Assembly (NCBI GenBank): GCA_034665545.1
Contig: JAXDFO010000313.1
Coordinates: forward strand, 1 to 11,706
Source of the DNA: DASYML01 sp034665545
Lineage (GTDB): Bacteria; Acidobacteriota; Blastocatellia; Pyrinomonadales; Pyrinomonadaceae
Length of the DNA stretch: 11,706 bases
Direction: 5' to 3'
Position 1 is the first letter of the stretch; every line of letters starts with the position of its first letter. Both the position numbers and the translations under genes were made by a program. Under the pieces are notes generated by a model. The model was not told the origin of the DNA. It was given only the letters and a program-made list of their open reading frames with translations, and did not search any database. Shown in pieces: positions 7,589 to 11,706 of this stretch.

Positions 7589-8851
7589 TCAGGCTTTGCT
7601 GGTGGCGGCAATCGTGCCCGCTTCGAGGTCTTTGATGAGTTGGGCCAGGAGGGGGATGATGCGCTCAGGCTCTACGTAGTTTTTGCCGAGCAGTTTGAGG
7701 ATGGTGCGTTTTTTGGTCTCGCCTGTTATCTCTTTGAGGAGGGCTTTGCAGAAGGCGATGACGGCTTCGTGGCCGAACTGCTTGCCCGTGTTGTGGCGAA
7801 GGTCTGCGACCACGTCTTCGAGCGAGCGGCGACGTTTGTAGGGTCGGTCGGTCGTCATCGCGTCGAACGAGTCTGCGAGCGCGACTATCTTCGCGCCCAT
7901 CGGAATCTGGTCCCCGGTCAAGCCTTCGGGGTAGCCGCGCCCGTCTATGCGTTCGTGATGATAGCGCGCCATCAAGGGGATGTCCGCGTATGGATGATGA
8001 ATGGGCGAGAGGATTTCATATCCGGCAGCCGGATGACGGTTGAGTTCGCTGGATTGCTTGGCGTCAATCCTGTAAGGCGCGTTGATGATGTCACGTTCGA
8101 CTATCAGCTTGCCTATGTCGTGCAAGTATCCGGCGATGGCGATGCCTTCAACCTCTTCTTCGGTCCAGCCCATCTCGCGCGCGATAATCTCGCTGTACTT
8201 GCCGACGCGCTCCGAGTGCCCTTGCGTGTACTTGTCTTTAATATCAATGGCGGCGGCGAAGGCGCGCACGGTGTCCTTGTAGATGGCGCGCAGGCCGTCG
8301 TACAACTTGCGATTCTCTTCCGCCCTCTGTTCCAACTCCGCGAGCAGGCGATGCGTGTGCAGGCCGACCGCGATGTGACGCGCCATAGAGCAGACGACAT
8401 CCCGGTCATCCGCGCTGTAAGGAACGCCGCTCGCTTTGCCGCCGAGAATGATGAGACCGTTGAGGTCGCCGCGCACGACGAGAGGGATGATGAGTTCTAT
8501 GCGCTGAGCATCCAACAAAGCCTGATGTCGCTGCCAGAAACGCTCAAGGCCCGGCTCGTCACCGACGCGGAAACCGCAGAGACCTAGATTGCGCAGGCTC
8601 TTGACATCCTCATCATCGAGAGAGATGTCCTTGAGCCTCTCGTCACCGAGGCCGCGCGTGGCGATGAAACGCAAGCGTCCATGCTCTTCCTCATATTCGG
8701 CGACGCCGCCGCGACGTATCGCCAGCGAGCCGAGCAGCAGGAACATCCCGTGACGCACCATCTCCGGGAAATCTTCTGCAGTGGTGACTTGCTGGCCGAG
8801 GTCCGCCATCGCCGCGAAAGTATGTAGAAGCATCTGTAATGATTCGGGCAT
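7589..8851 (-). CDS. GAF-HD-GYP domain protein, probable cyclic-di-GMP phosphodiesterase
   Basis: A 420-residue soluble protein. Residues ~15-165 look like a GAF sensor domain (MVRHGMFLLLGSLAIRRGGVAEY... LIIPLVVRGDLNGLIILGG). A helical, probably coiled linker (about 165-190) leads to an HD-GYP domain (~190-370) with GHSERV (H212), the YLHDIGKL doublet H244-D245, H273, and HHERIDGRGYP (298-308). HD-GYP enzymes with these residues hydrolyse c-di-GMP using bound metals. The C-terminal motif usually seen as QFDP reads QFGHE here (358-362), a change from the usual pattern. A ~40-residue helical tail follows. The start ATG (8849-8851) is 9 bases after the STAS stop, with GAGAGAAAG just upstream, so the two genes form a pair. 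The GAF ligand is unknown. Confidence 0.92.
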   Translation of the reverse strand: MPESLQMLLHTFAAMADLGQQVTTAEDFPEMVRHGMFLLLGSLAIRRGGVAEYEEEHGRLRFIATRGLGDERLKDISLDDEDVKSLRNLGLCGFRVGDEPGLERFWQRHQALLDAQRIELIIPLVVRGDLNGLIILGGKASGVPYSADDRDVVCSMARHIAVGLHTHRLLAELEQRAEENRKLYDGLRAIYKDTVRAFAAAIDIKDKYTQGHSERVGKYSEIIAREMGWTEEEVEGIAIAGYLHDIGKLIVERDIINAPYRIDAKQSSELNRHPAAGYEILSPIHHPYADIPLMARYHHERIDGRGYPEGLTGDQIPMGAKIVALADSFDAMTTDRPYKRRRSLEDVVADLRHNTGKQFGHEAVIAFCKALLKEITGETKKRTILKLLGKNYVEPERIIPLLAQLIKDLEAGTIAATSKA

Positions 8852-8860
8852 ACTTTCTCT

Positions 8861-9253
8861 CTAATGGCCGTTCGCTTGCGGCGGCGTCGTCACAAACTCC
8901 GTCAGCGTCTTGAGCGCTTCCTGTTCGTCCCTCGCCAGGGCGACGTGGCGCGTCAGCCCAAGCATCTCGAACAACTGGATCGTCTGGTGATTGACATCCG
9001 AGAAGACCAGTTGCGCTCCGACACGCTCCACCGCGTCAATGACGCCGAGCAGGATGGAGACGCCGATGCTGTTGACCAGTTCGGTCTCCCTGAAGTTGAT
9101 GACCAGCGCGCGGTATCCGGCCTCCAACTGCCGCCTGCACTCGCGCTCTATGCGTTCGCCGCTCAGCTTGTTGAGGTAGTCGCCTGCGTAGATGACAGCC
9201 GTCTCCCCGACGCAACGTGAACGCACCGTCGTTCCCGCGATTGATTCCGACAT
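8861..9253 (-). CDS. STAS-domain anti-anti-sigma factor-like protein
   Basis: A 130-residue protein of the SpoIIAA/RsbV type. The STAS core shows VIYAGDYLNKLSGERIER, ALVINFRETELVNSIGVSILLGVI and GAQLVFSDVNHQTIQLFEMLGL. S62 in LVNSIG matches the Ser that is phosphorylated by the partner HATPase kinase in SpoIIAA/RsbV, where phosphorylation stops it from binding the anti-sigma factor. The N-terminal ~20 residues are a family-typical lead-in strand and the last ~10 are a short tail. It lies between the HATPase fusion gene (117-base gap upstream) and the HD-GYP gene (9-base gap downstream). By context it is the likely partner of the C-terminal HATPase domain of the large upstream protein. A purine-rich ribosome site (AGGGGAG) lies about 10 bases before the ATG, inside a small hairpin. 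Confidence 0.92.
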   Translation of the reverse strand: MSESIAGTTVRSRCVGETAVIYAGDYLNKLSGERIERECRRQLEAGYRALVINFRETELVNSIGVSILLGVIDAVERVGAQLVFSDVNHQTIQLFEMLGLTRHVALARDEQEALKTLTEFVTTPPQANGH

Positions 9254-9256
9254 TTC

Positions 9257-9280
9257 AGTAAGTCTCCCCTCTTACTTACT
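9257..9280 (-). promoter_or_regulatory. Small hairpin holding the STAS ribosome site in its loop
   Basis: Read on the - strand, AGTAAGT (9280-9274) and ACTTACT (9263-9257) are perfect 7-base inverted arms. The 10-base loop between them is AAGAGGGGAG, the Shine-Dalgarno of the STAS gene, and the stem ends three bases before the ATG. The stem has only two G-C pairs, so it is weak. It could tune translation or be a protein-binding site, or be chance. Confidence 0.4.
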
Positions 9281-9310
9281 AAATCTGGAATGCTAAACTT
9301 TTTACAGCTT

Positions 9311-9370
9311 CAATTATTACGTTTAGGTTCTCGTTTGACGATAATTGTTCAGCCCTTGTTCGTCAATTAT
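9311..9370. repeat. Cluster of inverted repeats in the STAS upstream gap
   Basis: Two overlapping inverted patterns are seen. TTGACGA (9335-9341) is inverted as TCGTCAA (9360-9366). The word CAATTAT occurs at 9311-9317 and 9364-9370, with its inverse ATAATTG at 9341-9347. They overlap the candidate promoter, so an operator is possible, but AT-rich words of seven bases can recur by chance. Confidence 0.45.
9338..9366 (-). promoter_or_regulatory. Candidate housekeeping-type promoter for the STAS/HD-GYP pair
   Basis: On the - strand TTGACG (9366-9361) is followed after 17 bases by TATCGT (9343-9338), a 5/6 and 4/6 match to the sigma-70-type -35 and -10 boxes. It sits in the only AT-rich gap of this cluster, about 85 bases before the STAS start codon, so a leader of roughly 75-80 bases is implied. 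Acidobacterial promoters are poorly defined and this is a by-eye match. Confidence 0.35.
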
Positions 9371-11677
9371 CTATTGCGGCTTGCGTACATACTTGGTCAT
9401 GCGCAGTCTCGTGCCGTCATCCACGCGGTCAAATTCGACCTCATCCATGAGGGTACGAATCAACGTCAGACCCCAGCCGCGCCTGCCCTTGAGCGCACTT
9501 TGCTCCCCGTTGCCATTATTGCGCTGGCTCTCATGAACTACATTTTGCGGGGAGAGATTAGGAGGAACAACCCCCCGGCTTGAAACCGTGACTACTAATC
9601 TATCACTTTCCAGCCGAAAGCGTTGATAAATTTTTCGGTCGGGGCTGAGACTGTGCTCGGCGGCATTGATGCAAGCCTCTACGAGGGCCGTCTTAATCTG
9701 GTTGATGGCTTCGGGTTGAAAGTCTATGCGACGGGCTATCTGGTCCACAGTGTTGGCCGCGATAAGCTCCGTGTCCTCGCCCATAGGGATGACAAGCTCA
9801 AACTCGTCAGGCTCGCTCTCATCCTTCGTGCTGGCGAATGAGCCGCCCTTGAGACGGGCCGTCAGGAATTCCAACTGCTGGCGGCTGGACCCGTATGCGT
9901 CGCGCGAGGAGAGGAGTTCGGTCGCCTCCGCAGAGAAGCCTTCGGGCGCGACCAGCCAGAGTCGCACCTTCTTGAAATTGCAGGCCCGCGCCAGTTGCAT
10001 AAGACGGTCGCACCAGACTTCGGTGATGCCCCGCCCCGCTTCGAGTTTGGATTCAATCTCAGCCGCGAGCCAGATGACTTCGTTGGTATCGGTGTAGTTG
10101 GCCGCGTCGAAGCCGTGCGCCACGGCGCAACGTTCTTCGTCGCAGACGAACTGCATCGGCGCATGAAAGGCCGCGCAACTCGCCGCATGCACGACCTGCG
10201 GCAAGCGCACGAGGTCCGTCTCCGCTTCGAGGCTGGCGATAATCTCTTCGGTGTTGAGTCCCTTGTATGTGCGGCTGAAGCGGTCGTATTGCAGGAGGCT
10301 GGCGGGCACGCGTTGCCCGTCGAAGCGTTGGAAGAGATCACGCATGCCGAGCGCGGCTTCGCGGCGATAATAACGGGCCATCGTGTGCGGCGCGCGTTTC
10401 AGTGTCTCAAGCAGAGTCTCCGCGACGACGAGGGCGCGCGATTCGGCGGCGACCTCCATGCGATAGCGCGTCTTGAGATAATCACTCCACACGCTTGAGC
10501 CGTCGCCGACCTCTATGAAGCTGGTGTTGATGGTCGCCAGTTCGTGAACGTGAAGCGCGCGAATAATTCTCTCCAACTGCTCCGGCTCAAGCCCCAGCCG
10601 CTTGCGCCAGGTCTCAACCGGAGACTTCGCGTTATCGCTCACGGCGGCTTCGTGAAGCACGCGTATCAACGCGCGGCGCACGACGGGCTGCGGCGCAATC
10701 TCTTCAAGCACGCTGGCGTAGTGGCGATTGATGCGGCCTCCCATGAGGTCGTCAACGTAGAGACGCTGGCAGTTGAGAAAGCTGTTGAGAGGAATGCTGC
10801 GTTCCTGCGCGGCGCGCACGAGGGCCGTGATGCAGAAGGGACTGCCGTTGAACTGCTGAACGATGAGGTCGCGCGTCTGGTCGTCGAGGCTGACGCCCGA
10901 ACGACGCGCGACATGCTCGACCAACTCTTGCGCGTCCTCATCGCTCAAGCGGTCCAGCCTTATCATGCTGAAGTCGTCGAAGCTGCCGCGCACCTTGTCC
11001 ACCAGGCTCAGGATTTGCCTGCGCAATCCGGCGACGACGAAGGGCGAGCCGCTACGCAAAAGCGATTGCATGAACTCAAGGCCCAACGCGACTTCGCCGT
11101 TGACCTGTTCGGCCAACTGCACGCCGTCAATCATGACGAAGGTGCGCGTCCCCTGCGAGGCCGCGCGTTGCGGCGCGCTCAAACAGAGACGCACGAAAGA
11201 TTGCTCATCGGCTTTCACGCGCTCGCGCTCGCTCGCATCCAGTAGACGTTCTATCCATTCGTAATCGGAGGGCGCGGCCAGTTCCAGAATGTCGTTGCGG
11301 GTGAGCGAGGCGTCGGCCAGGAAAGGCTCGTCGCGGCGAAAGGCTATCAGTTGTTGCAGGAAGGTCTGCAAGAATTGTCGGGCGACGTTGGTGGTCGTTT
11401 TATCGTTGCGCGAGAGGGCGAAGTAGATGGGGATGATTTCGCCGCGACGGTTGAAGAGATTGTCGTAAGCCTGTCGCAAAAGCTCTGAGACTCCGGCGGG
11501 CGGAGACAACAGCAGGAGCAGGCCGCGCGCGCGGTCTCTGCGCGCAGCATGGCCCACGATCTGCTGTAACTCGGCAGCACGACCGACGAACTCTTGCCGC
11601 GCGACGCGTCCCAGGACACGCCGCGCGCTTTCCATTTCATCTGGTGTCTTCGGCGGCATCGCTGGATGTGGTCTCAC
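9371..11677 (-). CDS. AAA/STAND-like domain fused to C-terminal RsbW-type HATPase domain
   Basis: A 768-residue protein (counted from GTG at 11677). Residues ~28-330 look like the AAA_16/archaeal-type ATPase family found in STAND proteins: FVGRAAEL (30-37), a P-loop position LLLLLSPPAGVSELL (53-67), Walker B position TFVMIDGVQ (179-187) and FVVAGLRRQIL (213-223). The P-loop Lys and the Walker B acidic residue are not present, so ATP hydrolysis is doubtful. Residues ~330-640 are helical with no recognised domain. Residues ~643-765 are an HATPase domain of the SpoIIAB/RsbW type, with N-box EACINAAEH (667-675) and GRRGWGLTLI (731-740); the usual D-box Asp is Ser (S700). It is the likely partner of the STAS protein encoded next. 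The start is uncertain: the frame is open to the window edge, and ATGs at 11659 and 11635 are alternatives. No membrane spans are seen. Confidence 0.85.
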   Translation of the reverse strand: MRPHPAMPPKTPDEMESARRVLGRVARQEFVGRAAELQQIVGHAARRDRARGLLLLLSPPAGVSELLRQAYDNLFNRRGEIIPIYFALSRNDKTTTNVARQFLQTFLQQLIAFRRDEPFLADASLTRNDILELAAPSDYEWIERLLDASERERVKADEQSFVRLCLSAPQRAASQGTRTFVMIDGVQLAEQVNGEVALGLEFMQSLLRSGSPFVVAGLRRQILSLVDKVRGSFDDFSMIRLDRLSDEDAQELVEHVARRSGVSLDDQTRDLIVQQFNGSPFCITALVRAAQERSIPLNSFLNCQRLYVDDLMGGRINRHYASVLEEIAPQPVVRRALIRVLHEAAVSDNAKSPVETWRKRLGLEPEQLERIIRALHVHELATINTSFIEVGDGSSVWSDYLKTRYRMEVAAESRALVVAETLLETLKRAPHTMARYYRREAALGMRDLFQRFDGQRVPASLLQYDRFSRTYKGLNTEEIIASLEAETDLVRLPQVVHAASCAAFHAPMQFVCDEERCAVAHGFDAANYTDTNEVIWLAAEIESKLEAGRGITEVWCDRLMQLARACNFKKVRLWLVAPEGFSAEATELLSSRDAYGSSRQQLEFLTARLKGGSFASTKDESEPDEFELVIPMGEDTELIAANTVDQIARRIDFQPEAINQIKTALVEACINAAEHSLSPDRKIYQRFRLESDRLVVTVSSRGVVPPNLSPQNVVHESQRNNGNGEQSALKGRRGWGLTLIRTLMDEVEFDRVDDGTRLRMTKYVRKPQ

Positions 11678-11706
11678 GTTGAGTCCGCTTGGCGGGCTTG
11701 CTGCTA
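11637..11706 (-). CDS. Possible C-terminal tail of an upstream gene, cut by the window edge
   Basis: Another - strand frame is open from the window edge for 22 codons to a TGA at 11639-11637. It reads Lys/Thr/Ser/Glu-rich (SSKPAKRTQRETTSSDAAED...). Its third codon positions are mostly G or C (about 15 of 22), more than in the overlapping frame of the HATPase fusion, which suggests that this is the real coding frame here. If so, the fusion gene starts at the ATG at 11635, one base after this stop, or overlaps from 11659. The product cannot be named. Confidence 0.35.
   Translation of the reverse strand, partial: SSKPAKRTQRETTSSDAAEDTR

Noticed and set aside
7499..8587. A 362-codon open frame on the + strand opposite the HD-GYP gene
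   Set aside because: It is antisense to a gene with clear GAF and HD-GYP motifs, its translation has no recognisable domain, and its start lies inside the terminator-like hairpin region. Long antisense frames are common in GC-rich coding DNA.
9335..9366. The TTGACGA/TCGTCAA inverted repeat as a terminator for the HATPase fusion gene
   Set aside because: The arms are only seven bases with an 18-base loop and no T-tract follows, so it fits an operator or chance better than a terminator.
9290..9583. A 97-codon + strand frame crossing the AT-rich gap
   Set aside because: Most of it is antisense to the HATPase domain coding end. The hydrophobic start comes from AT-rich non-coding DNA and there is no ribosome site.
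10544..11245. A 233-codon open frame on the + strand opposite the HATPase fusion gene
   Set aside because: It has no recognisable motif, no ribosome site, and lies wholly within the fusion gene, whose frame has domain matches on both sides of it.

Overview
The window is GC-rich, densely coded bacterial DNA with no RNA genes, insertion sequences or CRISPR arrays that I can see. It looks like chromosomal DNA of a Gram-negative-type bacterium. The Acidobacteriota, perhaps class Blastocatellia, are my best guess, from the secreted beta-helix protein type and the mix of actinobacterial-style Ser/Thr phospho-signalling with cell-wall genes. That taxonomic call is inference only.

Left part (1-6479, + strand): a tightly packed cell-wall and phospho-signalling operon. 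It holds the C-terminal end of a class B penicillin-binding protein, a SEDS (FtsW/RodA) glycosyltransferase, a membrane-anchored PP2C Ser/Thr phosphatase, a membrane Ser/Thr kinase with an outer SH3-like domain, and an FhaA-like DUF3662/FHA protein. Gaps are 5, -4, 24 and 15 bases. The set has the same logic as the actinobacterial fhaA-fhaB-pstP-rodA-pbpA-pknA-pknB locus. The SEDS and PBP proteins would polymerise and crosslink peptidoglycan, the kinase and phosphatase would set phosphorylation in response to an envelope signal, and the FHA protein would read phospho-threonine.

Middle (6480-7588): a secreted right-handed beta-helix protein with its own strong Shine-Dalgarno sequence, preceded by a short tandem repeat. 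It is followed by a long GC-rich hairpin in the convergent gap, probably a two-way terminator.

Right part (7589-11706, - strand): a regulatory cluster. Transcribed right to left it holds a possible tail of an unknown gene at the window edge, a 768-residue protein joining an AAA/STAND-like domain to a C-terminal RsbW-like HATPase domain, a 117-base AT-rich gap with inverted repeats and a candidate promoter, a STAS anti-anti-sigma-type protein, and a GAF/HD-GYP cyclic-di-GMP phosphodiesterase. This suggests a partner-switching pathway (HATPase kinase against STAS antagonist) tied to c-di-GMP breakdown. The most unusual point is that the large fusion protein seems to have lost the key residues of both Walker motifs of its AAA-like domain and the conserved Asp of its HATPase domain. 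It may therefore work as a binding or scaffold protein and not as an enzyme. No sigma factor is visible in the window.
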